DNA of 64,000 nucleotides from Methylomonas subterranea (GTDB lineage Bacteria; Pseudomonadota; Gammaproteobacteria; Methylococcales; Methylomonadaceae). The stretch lies in NCBI RefSeq assembly GCF_024505185.1, contig NZ_JANIBJ010000002.1, forward strand, positions 156,075-220,074. Direction: 5' to 3'. The position numbers were made by a program, and so were the translations under genes. Positions 26,360 through 34,680 of the stretch are shown here, piece by piece. How positions within the stretch are numbered: the first letter of the stretch is position 1; each line of letters starts with the position of its first letter. The notes beneath the pieces were generated by a model that worked only from the letters and a program-made list of their open reading frames with translations, did not search any database and was not told the origin of the DNA.

Positions 26360-27229
26360 CTATCCAACATTTCTTACCCCGCGGCACTTTGGAAATGCAG
26401 GACATCCCCAAAACGTCCCTCCTACATTAGCGCCTTTCGTGGCGGTGCGCTTTACCATAACACCGCCGCATTTTGGGCAGGACGGATCTTCGTTATTAAC
26501 AAGAGGTTTGGCTGCAATTGGCTGCGAGTATGAAAAATCGGGATGTATCTGTTGAAGCCGGGCAGCTTTTACCCTATCAATCATCAATGTGAGTGCAGCG
26601 CCGTCGATTAGCTCTATATTCCGTCCTTGAGCAAAAGCGGTTGCCTCCTTTGTAAAAATACCTGACGTAACGACGAATCCTCCGGTCGCTCCTTGCGCGG
26701 CCATCACGCCAAACAATTCGCGCACAATATTCACCGATACCTTAAAAGCACGCCATTGCTTGCATTGAACCAAAAAAACTTCCCCGTGCTTTTTCAAGAC
26801 TAAATCGATACCTCCGTCCGCACCGCCTCCGCCGGTTTCAGTAACAGAGTAGCCGTTCATTCTGAAAGCTTCGCCCACTAGCAATTCAAAATCCCGCCAG
26901 CTCAATCCCCGTAACGCACTGCCGGAACCTTCGCTGCCCACTATGCGCACAAGCTCTGCACGCTTGCGGCGCCCAAAAAACGACGCGATAGCACCGGATG
27001 TAAAGAGGATCGGAAGAATATACTGACCAAAACCCGCGAACGTTTTTAGTATTTGATCAGTCATCATTTGACCAAATTGTCCAGGTGCCGCCACGGTCTG
27101 GACCTCGGCAACGGCATAGTGGTGCAAAACAACATACGCAACGAGAGAGAGAATTGCTCCTACCCACCAAGGTAATGCCGCAGTAATTTCGAACAAATCT
27201 TCAACTGTACTGCTTTTTCTTCTTGCCAT
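26360..27229 (-). CDS. Membrane-anchored Mrr-like restriction endonuclease with zinc ribbon
   Basis: 289 residues in three parts: two hydrophobic helices (about 20-38 and 68-88, separated by a polar loop), a PD-(D/E)XK nuclease domain of the Mrr type (FELLVGEAFRMNGY, GGADGGIDLVLKKHGEVFLVQCKQW with catalytic D and Q-C-K), and a C-terminal four-cysteine topoisomerase-like zinc ribbon (CPKCGGVMVKR... CPAFPKC). Mrr proteins cleave methylated DNA; the membrane-tethered form with a zinc ribbon is known but its role is less clear. It stands alone with no methylase or other defence gene next to it. Confidence 0.85.
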   Translation of the reverse strand: MARRKSSTVEDLFEITAALPWWVGAILSLVAYVVLHHYAVAEVQTVAAPGQFGQMMTDQILKTFAGFGQYILPILFTSGAIASFFGRRKRAELVRIVGSEGSGSALRGLSWRDFELLVGEAFRMNGYSVTETGGGGADGGIDLVLKKHGEVFLVQCKQWRAFKVSVNIVRELFGVMAAQGATGGFVVTSGIFTKEATAFAQGRNIELIDGAALTLMIDRVKAARLQQIHPDFSYSQPIAAKPLVNNEDPSCPKCGGVMVKRTATKGANVGGTFWGCPAFPKCRGVRNVG

Positions 27230-27261
27230 GATTTATCGTTTCAAATTAATTTCAACAGGTA

Positions 27262-27316
27262 GCAAGTAGCCCAGATTGCATCCGGGCTATGGGGTGTCGC
27301 CTTATTCCGGCCTACC
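27262..27316. repeat. REP-like repeat
   Basis: Contains the hairpin AGCCCAGATTGCATCCGGGCT (arms AGCCC/GGGCT) and then CTTATTCCGGCCTACC, which is identical to 16 bases of the palindrome at 34589-34675. It reaches into the stop codon of the neighbouring gene. Confidence 0.55.
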
Positions 27317-27632
27317 GTGAAAGGGCATCTAAACGCGCTCGCGCCGCCAACCCAAACGCCGATTCAGGCTCTTTTTGCGCAATTTGCCGCAACACCGGCT
27401 GGCTGGATTGCTCCAGTAAATCGATGGCTTTTAATCTGATCGACGGATGGTGCGCCCGCAAGGCGGCCAGTTCGGTCAGATAGGCGCTGCTATGGTTCAA
27501 CAATTTCAGAATGACTTTTTCCGGATCTTCGGTAAATAAATCCCGCACCAGCTCGCCGTATTGTTCCTGCAGGCGGATCAACTCGCGGCGATCCATTTTG
27601 GGTGATTCGGTGGGATCGTCGCAGCAGGCCAT
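27312..27632 (-). CDS. HEAT-repeat-like small protein
   Basis: 106 residues, all helical, with two HEAT-like units in the second half (YLTELAALRAHHPSIRLKAIDLL, then PVLRQIAQKEPESAFGLAARARLDAL). The N-terminus MACCDDPTES holds two adjacent cysteines. The ATG at 27632 follows the stop of the BFD-like gene by one base, so the two are translated together. The stop codon lies inside a REP-like repeat, suggesting the 3' end was altered by it. Function unknown; a scaffold for the iron-sulphur partner is one idea. Confidence 0.6.
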   Translation of the reverse strand: MACCDDPTESPKMDRRELIRLQEQYGELVRDLFTEDPEKVILKLLNHSSAYLTELAALRAHHPSIRLKAIDLLEQSSQPVLRQIAQKEPESAFGLAARARLDALSR

Positions 27633-27633
27633 T

Positions 27634-27828
27634 TCAGTTCTCGGTTGCAGCTGTTTTGTGGCTGTCCAACAACGCTTGCAGGTCGAACTCGCAGCCGCCA
27701 CAGCCTGACAAGGCGCCGGTTATGCGGGATATCCGTTCAGGATCGCTGATGCCTTCGTCAAGCAGTTTTCTGATTTGCTCGGTTGTAGTACCGCTGCAAT
27801 AGCACAGCACTTCGGTTTCATCGTTCAT
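27634..27828 (-). CDS. BFD-like (2Fe-2S)-binding protein
   Basis: 64-residue protein matching the bacterioferritin-associated ferredoxin fold: a CYCSGTT N-terminal pair (C-x-C) and a later GCGGCE (C-x-x-C) give four cysteines for a [2Fe-2S] cluster, with the helix TTEQIRKLLDEGISDPERI between. BFD-like proteins release iron from bacterioferritin or serve as electron or cluster carriers (also in nitrogenase and nitrite-reductase systems). The bacterioferritin gene in this window is 30 kb away. Start ATG at 27828. It is upstream of, and coupled to, the HEAT-like gene. Confidence 0.8.
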   Translation of the reverse strand: MNDETEVLCYCSGTTTEQIRKLLDEGISDPERISRITGALSGCGGCEFDLQALLDSHKTAATEN

Positions 27829-27857
27829 AAGCAACTTTTATCTTACTTAACTACCAT

Positions 27858-28064
27858 TTAACTAAATCTGATAGTGAGAAAAACTAAAAACCCAATCAAG
27901 ATCGCTAAACTGATCCATCCTATGCGGTTAATCGATTTTACGCTACGGGTGTTTGAATAACCCAGCTTGCGTAATACGAACTTCAGGCAAAGCCGGATCA
28001 CCTCAATTAACAGGTCGGCAAGCGAGATAACCAAGTCCAGTATAACGGAACCGGCCGCAAACAC
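27858..28064 (-). CDS. Small hydrophobic membrane protein
   Basis: About 68 residues from a GTG at 28064, with two hydrophobic stretches (VFAAGSVILDLVISLADLLI, then IGWISLAILIGFLVFLTI) separated by a basic loop. The start is uncertain: the frame is open up to a TTG at 28118, which would overlap the thiSG 3' end by 41 bases. No family recognised. Confidence 0.45.
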   Translation of the reverse strand: MFAAGSVILDLVISLADLLIEVIRLCLKFVLRKLGYSNTRSVKSINRIGWISLAILIGFLVFLTIRFS

Positions 28065-28077
28065 TGGCCAGGGTGCG

Positions 28078-29055
28078 TTACAAAAACAACCCGTCAATCG
28101 GCGAAGACGCCGAAGCAAAGCGCTTGCGCGGCATGCGGCCGGCCAGAAAGGCTTCGCGGCCGGCTTCTATGCCTTTTTTCATCGCCGAAGCCATTAGTAC
28201 CGGGTTCTTCGCGGCGGCAATCGCGGTGTTCATCAATACGCCGTCGCAACCCAACTCCATGGCAATCGCCGCATCGGAGGCAGTGCCGACGCCGGCATCG
28301 ACCAGAATCGGCACTTTGGCGTTTTCGACGATGGTCAGAATGTTGTACGGATTGCGGATGCCCAAGCCGGAGCCGATCGGCGCGGCCAATGGCATCACCG
28401 CCACGCAGCCGATTTCTTCCAGACGTTTGGCGGCAATGGGGTCGTCGTTGGTGTACACCATGACATCGAAGCCGTCTTTGACCAATAATTCTGCGGCCAC
28501 ATAGGTTTCCGAGACGTCGGGGAATAAAGTCAGTTGGTCTGCCAGTACTTCCAGCTTGACCAGCTTGTGGCCGCCAAGCAGTTCCCGCGCCAAGCGGCAG
28601 GTGCGCACGGCATCTTCCGCGGTATAGCAGCCGGCGGTGTTCGGCAAAATGGTGTATTTATCCGGCGAGATCACGTCCAGCAAATTGGGTTCGCCGGGAT
28701 TCTGGCCGATGTTGGTGCGGCGAATCGCCACGGTAATGATTTCCGCGCCGCTGGCTTCGGTGGCCAAACGGGTTTCTTCCAGATCCTTGTATTTGCCGCT
28801 GCCCACCAGCAGGCGCGAGCGGTATTGTTTGCCGGCCAGCGTAAAATAATCGTCTTGTCCGCCGCCAATGGCTTGAACGATTTCCAGTCGGTCGCCGTCC
28901 TGTATTGCTTGTGTTGCGTGTTGGGTGAACGGCAAAATTTCCTTGTTTAGTTCTACCGCGATGCGTTTGCCGGTCAAGCCCAAATCGGCGATGACATCGG
29001 CAACGGTGCAATTGTCCGCATATTCCCGGCTATCGCCATTAACCTGTATTTTCAT
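28078..29055 (-). CDS. thiG: ThiS-ThiG fusion: sulphur carrier / thiazole synthase
   Basis: Makes the thiazole half of thiamin from deoxyxylulose 5-phosphate, dehydroglycine and sulphur. Residues 1-66 are a complete ThiS ubiquitin-fold ending in AIGGGQ; residues 72-325 are ThiG, with [14 protein letters not shown], the catalytic-lysine strand [22 protein letters not shown] and [17 protein letters not shown]. In free ThiS the C-terminal Gly-Gly is adenylated and thiocarboxylated; here it is internal, so the chain must either be cut or use another sulphur route. Such fusions are known in some proteobacteria. It is four bases after the DAHP synthase gene. Confidence 0.93.
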   Translation of the reverse strand: MKIQVNGDSREYADNCTVADVIADLGLTGKRIAVELNKEILPFTQHATQAIQDGDRLEIVQAIGGGQDDYFTLAGKQYRSRLLVGSGKYKDLEETRLATEASGAEIITVAIRRTNIGQNPGEPNLLDVISPDKYTILPNTAGCYTAEDAVRTCRLARELLGGHKLVKLEVLADQLTLFPDVSETYVAAELLVKDGFDVMVYTNDDPIAAKRLEEIGCVAVMPLAAPIGSGLGIRNPYNILTIVENAKVPILVDAGVGTASDAAIAMELGCDGVLMNTAIAAAKNPVLMASAMKKGIEAGREAFLAGRMPRKRFASASSPIDGLFL

Positions 29056-29059
29056 GTCG

Positions 29060-30139
29060 TTAAACCTTGTGTTGCTTGGCGGCGCGGCGGCGTTGCACGG
29101 CGCCGGCCAGATCGTGAAGGAGTTTGACGCTGTCGTCCCAGCCCAGGCAGGCGTCGGTAATGCTTTGTCCGTAAGTCAGCGGTTTGCCGTCTTCGACTTC
29201 TTGGCGACCGGCTACCAGGTGACTTTCCACCATGGCGCCGACGATGCGGTGGTCGCCCTGCCTGATTTGCCCGGCCACGTCTTGCGCCACCAGCATTTGC
29301 CGTTCGTATTTCTTGGAACTGTTGGCGTGGCTGAAATCGATCATGATGTTGGGGCGCAGGCCGGCTTCGATCAGGCCTTCGGCAACCTGCTCCACGCTGA
29401 CTTCGTCGTAATTGGGCCGGTTGTTGCCGCCGCGTAGAATGATGTGCGCATCTTCGTTGCCGCGGGTGGAAAAAATCGCCGAGCGGCCTTCCTTGGTCAG
29501 GGACAGAAAATGGTGCGGACTCATCGCCGCGTTGATGGCGTCGATGGCGATTTTGATACCGCCGTCGGTGGCGTTTTTAAAGCCGACCGGGCAGGACAGG
29601 CCGGACGCCAATTCGCGATGGACCTGACTTTCGGTGGTTCTGGCGCCGATGGCGCCCCAGGAAATCAGATCCGACACATATTGCGGCGTGATCAAGTCCA
29701 GATATTCGGTGGCGGCCGGCACGCCCAGATTATTTACGTCGGACAACAGTTGCCGGGCCAGACGCAGACCTTTGTTGATGTTGAAGCTGGCATTCAGGTC
29801 CGGGTCGTTGATCAAACCCTTCCAACCCACCGTGGTGCGCGGTTTTTCGAAGTAGACCCGCATGACGATAACCAGATCGTCTTGCAACTCGGCCATGATG
29901 CCTTTCAGGCGCCCGGCATATTCCACGGCCGCTTTGGGGTCGTGAATTGAGCAAGGGCCGATGATGACCAACAGACGGTCGTCGTCGCCGGTCAGAATAT
30001 TGTGTATGGCGGCCCGGGCACGCAAAATGGTTTCCGCCGCCTTTTCGGTCATGGGGATTTCTTCGTGAACTTGAATCGGCGCCACCACGTCCTTGGTTTC
30101 GCAAATTCTTAAATCATCGGTGTTATAGTTTGTCTGCAT
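29060..30139 (-). CDS. aroG: 3-deoxy-7-phosphoheptulonate (DAHP) synthase, class I
   Basis: First step of the shikimate pathway, joining PEP and erythrose 4-phosphate. 359 residues with [71 protein letters not shown] and [14 protein letters not shown], all diagnostic of the AroF/G/H type. Which aromatic amino acid inhibits it cannot be read safely. The start at the ATG 30139 gives [12 protein letters not shown]; a TTG at 30151 is open. The thiSG gene follows at four bases, so both are expected on one transcript. Confidence 0.95.
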   Translation of the reverse strand: MQTNYNTDDLRICETKDVVAPIQVHEEIPMTEKAAETILRARAAIHNILTGDDDRLLVIIGPCSIHDPKAAVEYAGRLKGIMAELQDDLVIVMRVYFEKPRTTVGWKGLINDPDLNASFNINKGLRLARQLLSDVNNLGVPAATEYLDLITPQYVSDLISWGAIGARTTESQVHRELASGLSCPVGFKNATDGGIKIAIDAINAAMSPHHFLSLTKEGRSAIFSTRGNEDAHIILRGGNNRPNYDEVSVEQVAEGLIEAGLRPNIMIDFSHANSSKKYERQMLVAQDVAGQIRQGDHRIVGAMVESHLVAGRQEVEDGKPLTYGQSITDACLGWDDSVKLLHDLAGAVQRRRAAKQHKV

Positions 30140-30253
30140 GGCACGGGGCAATGGGGTAATGGGCTGGTTGGATGGGCTTAAAAGCGGCTATTTTAACCCT
30201 TTTGCCGGCCGGAGTTACAAACTAATGCCGCCGCCAAATCCGGAAATATCATC

Positions 30254-31048
30254 ATGTCAAACAATCGGGCCATCAAACATTGTCTAACGGTATGTCTGGC
30301 GCAATCGTTCCGTTTTGCGGAACTGCGGGAAAAACTGCTGGGCAGTGCCCGTACCCAGGTATTCAGAAACGCTCTTATCGTCGATTACAAAACCGGTTGT
30401 TCGGCGGTGTTTTCCTACGGTGTGGTGGTGCACTGGAGTGTCAATCTGGATGACAGGCAAAGTTTGCGGGAAACCTTGCTTGGCTATGCCGTCAAGCCCG
30501 AGCCGGAGCCACAGGAAGACAATTTCAGTTATGAGGTCGGCTGCCCGCAAGACCGTATCCAGCACGACCATATCGAATTGCAGTCCGATGATGTCAAGGT
30601 ACTGCTGGCGCTATCGCATGCCATGGCTCAATCCATCAAATTGGCTGCGTTTGAAGGTCACGCCATCGATACCATCCGCGCCACCGCCCATTTGCCGCGG
30701 GCGCTGGCGCGGGACGGCATTATCAAACTGAACCGCAAGGCCATGGCCAAGATACGCGGGCAGCTGTTTTTGACCAAGAGCGACATCATCCTGAATTACG
30801 ACTTGCTGGATATTCCGGAATTTTTCTGGGAGCACCCGGAGTATCAAAACATGTATTCCATGGCCGCCAATTACCTGGAAATCAGCCCGCGCACCGAGGT
30901 GCTGTCGAAAAAACTGGAAACCATCCACGAGTTGCTGGAAATGCTGGCTGACGAACAAAAACACCAGCATTCGTCGGCATTGGAATGGATCATTATCTGG
31001 CTGATCGCGGTGGAGATTTTGATGTCCTTGCTGGATAAGCTGTTTTGA
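30254..31048 (+). CDS. RMD1/YagE-family protein (DUF155)
   Basis: 264 residues of the conserved RMD1/sif2 family, whose yeast members are mitochondrial membrane proteins; bacterial function is not established. Seen: ALIVDYKTGCSAVFSYGVVVHWS early, the family core LSHAMAQSIKLAAFE, GQLFLTKSDIILNYDLLDIPEFFWEHPE, and a C-terminal membrane helix (WIIIWLIAVEILMSLL). It would be tail-anchored with a cytoplasmic body. It stands alone between the divergent aroG and the rtcB unit. Confidence 0.85.
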   Translation: MSNNRAIKHCLTVCLAQSFRFAELREKLLGSARTQVFRNALIVDYKTGCSAVFSYGVVVHWSVNLDDRQSLRETLLGYAVKPEPEPQEDNFSYEVGCPQDRIQHDHIELQSDDVKVLLALSHAMAQSIKLAAFEGHAIDTIRATAHLPRALARDGIIKLNRKAMAKIRGQLFLTKSDIILNYDLLDIPEFFWEHPEYQNMYSMAANYLEISPRTEVLSKKLETIHELLEMLADEQKHQHSSALEWIIIWLIAVEILMSLLDKLF

Positions 31049-31106
31049 TCGCCGCTGCTTGTCCGCCGCTTAAACGGAAGTTTGTTTGTCGAAGCAATGC
31101 ATTGTT

Positions 31107-31135
31107 TTGACATTCATAGCCAAGCTGATTAGACT
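31107..31135 (+). promoter_or_regulatory. Sigma-70 promoter of the rtcB unit
   Basis: Perfect -35 TTGACA (31107-31112), a 17-base spacer and -10 TAGACT (31130-31135, 4/6). The start would be near 31142, giving a leader of more than 200 bases before the RbfA-like gene. Unlike the enteric rtcBA operon, no sigma-54 element is seen. Confidence 0.75.
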
Positions 31136-31176
31136 GCGCTTATTTTTTAACCCATCAACCCACCGAAGGAGGCTGT

Positions 31177-31227
31177 ATGTTCGATTGTGCAACGCGCTTA
31201 AGCCTCGTATCCTCAACCGGTCGGTAA
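31177..31227 (+). CDS. Possible 16-residue leader peptide ahead of rtcB
   Basis: ATG TTC GAT TGT... to TAA at 31225-31227 encodes MFDCATRLSLVSSTGR. It has one of the strongest ribosome-binding sites in the window (GAAGGAGG, 31165-31172, five bases from the ATG) but no gene body, and it is followed after nine bases by competing hairpins. There is no run of one amino acid as in classical attenuators. Confidence 0.45.
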   Translation: MFDCATRLSLVSSTGR

Positions 31228-31236
31228 TCTCTTCAT

Positions 31237-31277
31237 CCGATCGTCGGGATCGGGCTTCCGCATTAATCCCTTTTTTT
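31237..31277 (+). promoter_or_regulatory. Mutually exclusive hairpins, candidate attenuator
   Basis: Hairpin 1 pairs CCGATC (31237-31242) with GATCGG (31248-31253). Hairpin 2 pairs GGGAT (31246-31250) with ATCCC (31266-31270) and is followed by seven T residues. They share bases 31248-31250, so only one can form; hairpin 2 is terminator-like. Stems are short (6 and 5 pairs), which limits confidence. Confidence 0.4.
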
Positions 31278-31352
31278 AATTTTTGGCCGACTCCGGCCGG
31301 GGCCTGCTATTGCTGTCGAGTTGCCGGCGCCGGATAGGCTTTGTGGAAGTTT

Positions 31353-31779
31353 ATGCAAACACATCAATCCAAACGCACGCCATTATTGTGCGCACAATGG
31401 CTCGAAGGCGACGGTCTGGCGCCTCGTTTCGAACAACATAGCCCAGTCAAACGCCAAGCGAGTAAACACCGACAACTGAGCAAACAAGCACAACGGGCCT
31501 TGAGTTTGTTTCTCGAAGGCGAATGCAGGCACCCCGATTTGTTGGGGGGTCCAGTTGAGCGCCGTTGAATATGAACCCGCCAAACAACGCTTGTCCGTTG
31601 GCGTTCGCTCCAGCAGCGATGCCGACGGCGAAGCCATTTTAGCGGCGTTAAAACACAGTCAGGCGCTATTGCGTAGCGTGGTAGCCGCCAGCTTGCATCG
31701 TAAAAAAGTCCCTGTGCTCGGTTTTTATTTCCAGGGTAGCAGTAATACAGGAGGGGAATTATGCCGATTCGAACTCTAA
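31353..31779 (+). pseudogene. RbfA-like ribosome-binding factor, interrupted by a frameshift
   Basis: Two overlapping frames together give an RbfA-like protein. The first (from ATG 31353) holds SKHRQLSKQAQRALSLFLEGECRHPDLLG and stops at 31568. The second, one frame on, continues VQLSAVEYEPAKQRLSVGV, then LKHSQALLRSVVAASLHRKKVPVLGFYF to 31779, like the RbfA alpha-beta-alpha KH fold. The break coincides with a run of six G (31544-31549); five G would restore one frame of about 140 residues. It could be a mutation, a sequencing error or a programmed shift. The end overlaps rtcB by 19 bases, tying it to RNA repair. Confidence 0.6.
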
Positions 31780-32957
31780 TCAGCAAAGGCAAGGTGCCGG
31801 TCAAGATTTACACAGACCAAATCGAGCCGGCAGCCTATCAACAGTTGCTGAACCTGTCGCAAATGCCTTTCGTACACAGCCATATTGCCGTGATGCCGGA
31901 TGTGCATTGCGGCAAGGGCGCAACGGTCGGTTCGGTGATTCCGACGCTGGGCGCGATTATCCCGGCGACCGTGGGCGTGGATATCGGCTGCGGCATGTGT
32001 GCCGTGCGTTTGTCCATCAACGCCAACGATTTGCCGGACAGCTTGCGCTCATTGCGCTTGGCGCTGGAAGCGGCGGTACCGGTCGGTTTTGCCATGCACC
32101 GTAGCGATCAGGCGCAACGTTCGACGATTAACGCGCTCGGAGTGGGGCTACATCGCATTTTGGAGCAACATCCCAAAGTCAATGCCAAGCAAAACAAACC
32201 CTATCAAACCTGGATACGCCAGTTGGGCACGCTGGGTGGCGGCAATCATTTCATCGAACTGTGTCTGGATGAAAGCGATCAAGTGTGGATCATGCTGCAT
32301 TCCGGTAGCCGAGGTATCGGGAACGTGATTGGCGAATATTTCATCAATCTGGCCAAAAAAGACATGGGCCGGCATTTGCTGAATCTGCCGGATAAGGACT
32401 TGGCCTATTTCCGCGAAGGCGCAAAACATTACGACGATTATTTGCTGGCGGTTGCTTGGGCGCAAGACTACGCGATGACCAACCGCCGGGAAATGCTGCG
32501 TTTGATCGGCCAAGTTCTGCGGAAAAAATGGCCGAAAATGACCTTCACCAAGGAAGTCATTAACTGCCATCACAACTATGTCGTCCGCGAACGGCATTTC
32601 GACGCCCAGGTGCTGGTTACTCGCAAGGGCGCGATTCGCGCCGGCGCGGGGGAACTGGGGATTATTCCGGGCAGCATGGGCGCGCGCTCTTACATCGTGC
32701 GCGGCAAGGGCAACGAGCAATCGTTTTGTTCGTGCTCGCACGGCGCCGGACGCCTTATGAGCCGTAGCGAAGCCAAGCGCCGTTTCGATGCCGACGATCT
32801 GGCTCGGCAAACTCAAGGCATAGAATGCCGTAAAGACAGCGGCGTCATCGATGAAATACCGGCGGCGTATAAGGACATCGAACAGGTCATGGCGCAGCAA
32901 AACGACTTGGTCGAAATCGTGCACCGATTACGGCAGGTTATGTGCATTAAAGGCTAA
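31761..32957 (+). CDS. rtcB: RNA-splicing ligase RtcB
   Basis: GTP- and manganese-dependent ligase that joins 2',3'-cyclic-phosphate or 3'-phosphate RNA ends to 5'-OH ends, repairing cleaved tRNA and rRNA. 398 residues, close to E. coli RtcB in length and sequence: HIAVMPDVHCGKGATVGSVI, GVDIGCGMCAVR, GTLGGGNHFIE, LHSGSRGIGN, NCHHNYV and the guanylylated-histidine segment CSCSHGAGRLMSR. Start 31761 behind CAGGAGGGG. No rtcA cyclase or RtcR regulator is adjacent; instead an RbfA-like gene precedes it, which suggests a link with ribosomes. Confidence 0.96.
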   Translation: MPIRTLISKGKVPVKIYTDQIEPAAYQQLLNLSQMPFVHSHIAVMPDVHCGKGATVGSVIPTLGAIIPATVGVDIGCGMCAVRLSINANDLPDSLRSLRLALEAAVPVGFAMHRSDQAQRSTINALGVGLHRILEQHPKVNAKQNKPYQTWIRQLGTLGGGNHFIELCLDESDQVWIMLHSGSRGIGNVIGEYFINLAKKDMGRHLLNLPDKDLAYFREGAKHYDDYLLAVAWAQDYAMTNRREMLRLIGQVLRKKWPKMTFTKEVINCHHNYVVRERHFDAQVLVTRKGAIRAGAGELGIIPGSMGARSYIVRGKGNEQSFCSCSHGAGRLMSRSEAKRRFDADDLARQTQGIECRKDSGVIDEIPAAYKDIEQVMAQQNDLVEIVHRLRQVMCIKG

Positions 32958-33120
32958 CAAACCTGTATGGGTAATAAAATAAATGGCTTATTTATTCGGG
33001 GCTTCGAAACAACCGGAAATAATTTCAAGTGTAGCGAATGAACTAATATGGGGCATCGATTGTCCCGGTTTTTGCCGGGATTCGCCGACAATTGCTTGTT
33101 ATCCGAGAGAGGTGGGCATC

Positions 33121-33381
33121 ATGAAAAGAATCTATAAAACAACAGCGGTTTTCTTATTTTTAAGCTTGAGCACGGTTTTTTCCCTGCCGGTTTTCGCCGA
33201 CGGCATCGAAAATACCAAGACTAAAGCGGCCGAGGAGGCCGGATATGAGCACGAAGTTGAGTTTTACGATTATCACTCCGGTGTAACTTATAGTTATTCA
33301 CTATTTAATTTTATTCATCCGCGCGCCGACAAGAAACTTACCGAGCAAGAGCAGGTGCAATCTGGCGTTGCCGGTTATTGA
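33121..33381 (+). CDS. Small exported protein, unknown
   Basis: 86 residues with a clear signal peptide (MKRIYKTTAVFLFLSLSTVF ending SLPVFA, cut before DG) and a short acidic mature part (EHEVEFYDYHSGVTYSYSLF). No cysteine, repeat or known domain. The start at 33121 is preceded by GAGAGGTGG and places the basic tip of the signal at the N-terminus; the frame is open further up to 32983 but without signal features. A strong terminator lies 118 bases downstream. Confidence 0.65.
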   Translation: MKRIYKTTAVFLFLSLSTVFSLPVFADGIENTKTKAAEEAGYEHEVEFYDYHSGVTYSYSLFNFIHPRADKKLTEQEQVQSGVAGY

Positions 33382-33498
33382 TTCCACGCACGCGTGGAGC
33401 GCAAAGCGCGGATTGGGCAATCTGTTTAATCATATGCGTTTAAGGGGGATGTAATTGCGCTAAAGCATGTATTGTTTTTCAGTGGATCCGGTCCGGAA

Positions 33499-33535
33499 AA
33501 GCGCCTCTCTCCATCGTGGGTGAGGCGCTTTTTTT
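33499..33535 (+). terminator. Rho-independent terminator
   Basis: AAGCGCCTC (33499-33507) and GAGGCGCTT (33522-33530) form a 9-base perfect stem with a 14-base loop, followed by a T run to 33535 (the last two arm bases begin it). Four A residues before the stem (33497-33500) allow weak function on the other strand too. Confidence 0.85.
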
Positions 33536-33633
33536 ATGGCCGAAGCCTTTGCGCTGTTTTTGCACGGGGGCTTCAAGATGAGCTCCCAACTTTATTGTTC
33601 TGAAAGCGTAACTTATTGCTTATAAAAAGATTA

Positions 33634-33661
33634 TTGACTTTATCCGCTTCGAGGCTAGACT
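33634..33661 (+). promoter_or_regulatory. Candidate sigma-70 promoter of aqpZ
   Basis: TTGACT (33634-33639), a 16-base spacer and TAGACT (33656-33661). The -10 hexamer is the same as in the rtcB promoter. The transcript would carry a leader of about 220 bases; nothing structured was recognised in it. The rest of 33536-33890 holds no gene I can support. Confidence 0.4.
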
Positions 33662-33890
33662 GAGGCCGGGAAGCTTTGTCGATCCATGCCCGGTTAGGGC
33701 GGCCGGTTCGATCAGGGACGCATGTTGTAAACAACGGTTACAAATAAGCTGAATCGGCCGGAATGCTTTAACGGGGGCTTTTCCGGGCGTTTCGGTAATT
33801 TCAGTTTGCTTGTATAAAAACAAGAGTCCGCCCAATCCCAATCCGGACGAAGCGGATTTATGACCATAACATTAGGGCAGGGTGAAGAGT

Positions 33891-34586
33891 ATGAAACAGT
33901 ACGGAGCGGAATTTTTTGGCACATTCTGGTTGGTGTTGGGCGGCTGCGGCAGCGCGGTGTTGGCGGCGGCATTTCCCGAGGTGGGTATCGGCTTGCTGGG
34001 CGTATCCTGCGCATTTGGCTTGACGGTATTGACCATGGCTTTTGCGATCGGGCATATTTCCGGCTGCCATTTGAATCCGGCGGTATCGATAGGCTTGTGG
34101 GTCGGCGGCCGCTTTCCGGCCAATAAACTGGCGCCGTATATTGCCGCGCAGGTCTTGGGTGGCATCGTGGCGGGCGGCGTGCTATATCTGATTGCCAGCG
34201 GCAAGGCCGGGTTTGACGTGTCGGCCGGGTTTGCCAGCAACGGTTACGGCGAGCATTCGCCGGGCGGCTATTCGTTGTTGTCGGCCTTAATTACCGAAGT
34301 GGTAATGACCATGATGTTTTTGCTGGTGATTTTGGGGGCTACCGATACCCGCGCGCCGCAAGGCTTCGCGCCCATCGCCATCGGCTTGTGCCTTGCCTTG
34401 ATTCATTTGATCAGCATTCCGGTCACCAATACCTCGGTCAATCCGGCACGTAGCATGGCGGTGGCGGTTTACGTCGGCGACTGGGCATTGATGCAGCTTT
34501 GGCTGTTTTGGCTGGCGCCGGTTGTGGGCGCGGTGCTCGGTGCTTTTGTATATAAATTTTTAGGCAGCGAAGACAGTGCGGATTAA
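33891..34586 (+). CDS. aqpZ: Aquaporin Z
   Basis: Tetrameric inner-membrane water channel. 231 residues, six membrane helices plus two half-helices carrying the NPA boxes [10 protein letters not shown] and NTSVNPARS. The aromatic/arginine filter fits a water channel rather than a glycerol channel: F in [18 protein letters not shown] in [11 protein letters not shown] and R in NPARS. The start at the ATG 33891 ([13 protein letters not shown]) is preferred over a GTG nine bases upstream. Closed by a terminator at 34681. Confidence 0.95.
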   Translation: MKQYGAEFFGTFWLVLGGCGSAVLAAAFPEVGIGLLGVSCAFGLTVLTMAFAIGHISGCHLNPAVSIGLWVGGRFPANKLAPYIAAQVLGGIVAGGVLYLIASGKAGFDVSAGFASNGYGEHSPGGYSLLSALITEVVMTMMFLLVILGATDTRAPQGFAPIAIGLCLALIHLISIPVTNTSVNPARSMAVAVYVGDWALMQLWLFWLAPVVGAVLGAFVYKFLGSEDSAD

Positions 34587-34588
34587 AC

Positions 34589-34675
34589 TCGGGTAGGCCG
34601 GAATAAGCACCGCGTTTCCGGCAAATCAGCTTCGATGCGCCGGAAACGCCTATCGGCTTATTCCGGCCTACCCGA
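34589..34675. repeat. Large REP-like palindrome
   Basis: A perfect 20-base inverted repeat: arm 34589-34608 (TCGGGTAGGCCGGAATAAGC) and its complement at 34656-34675. A second inner pair (GTTTCCGGC / GCCGGAAAC) lies between them. The outer 16 bases recur at 27299-27314. It sits between aqpZ and its terminator, a usual place for REP/BIME elements. Confidence 0.8.
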
Positions 34676-34680
34676 ACCAA

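Noticed and set aside
31086..31337. 83-codon open frame over the rtcB leader
   Set aside because: It runs through the promoter and hairpins, with non-protein-like composition and no conserved pattern; the 16-codon ORF in another frame has the ribosome-binding site.
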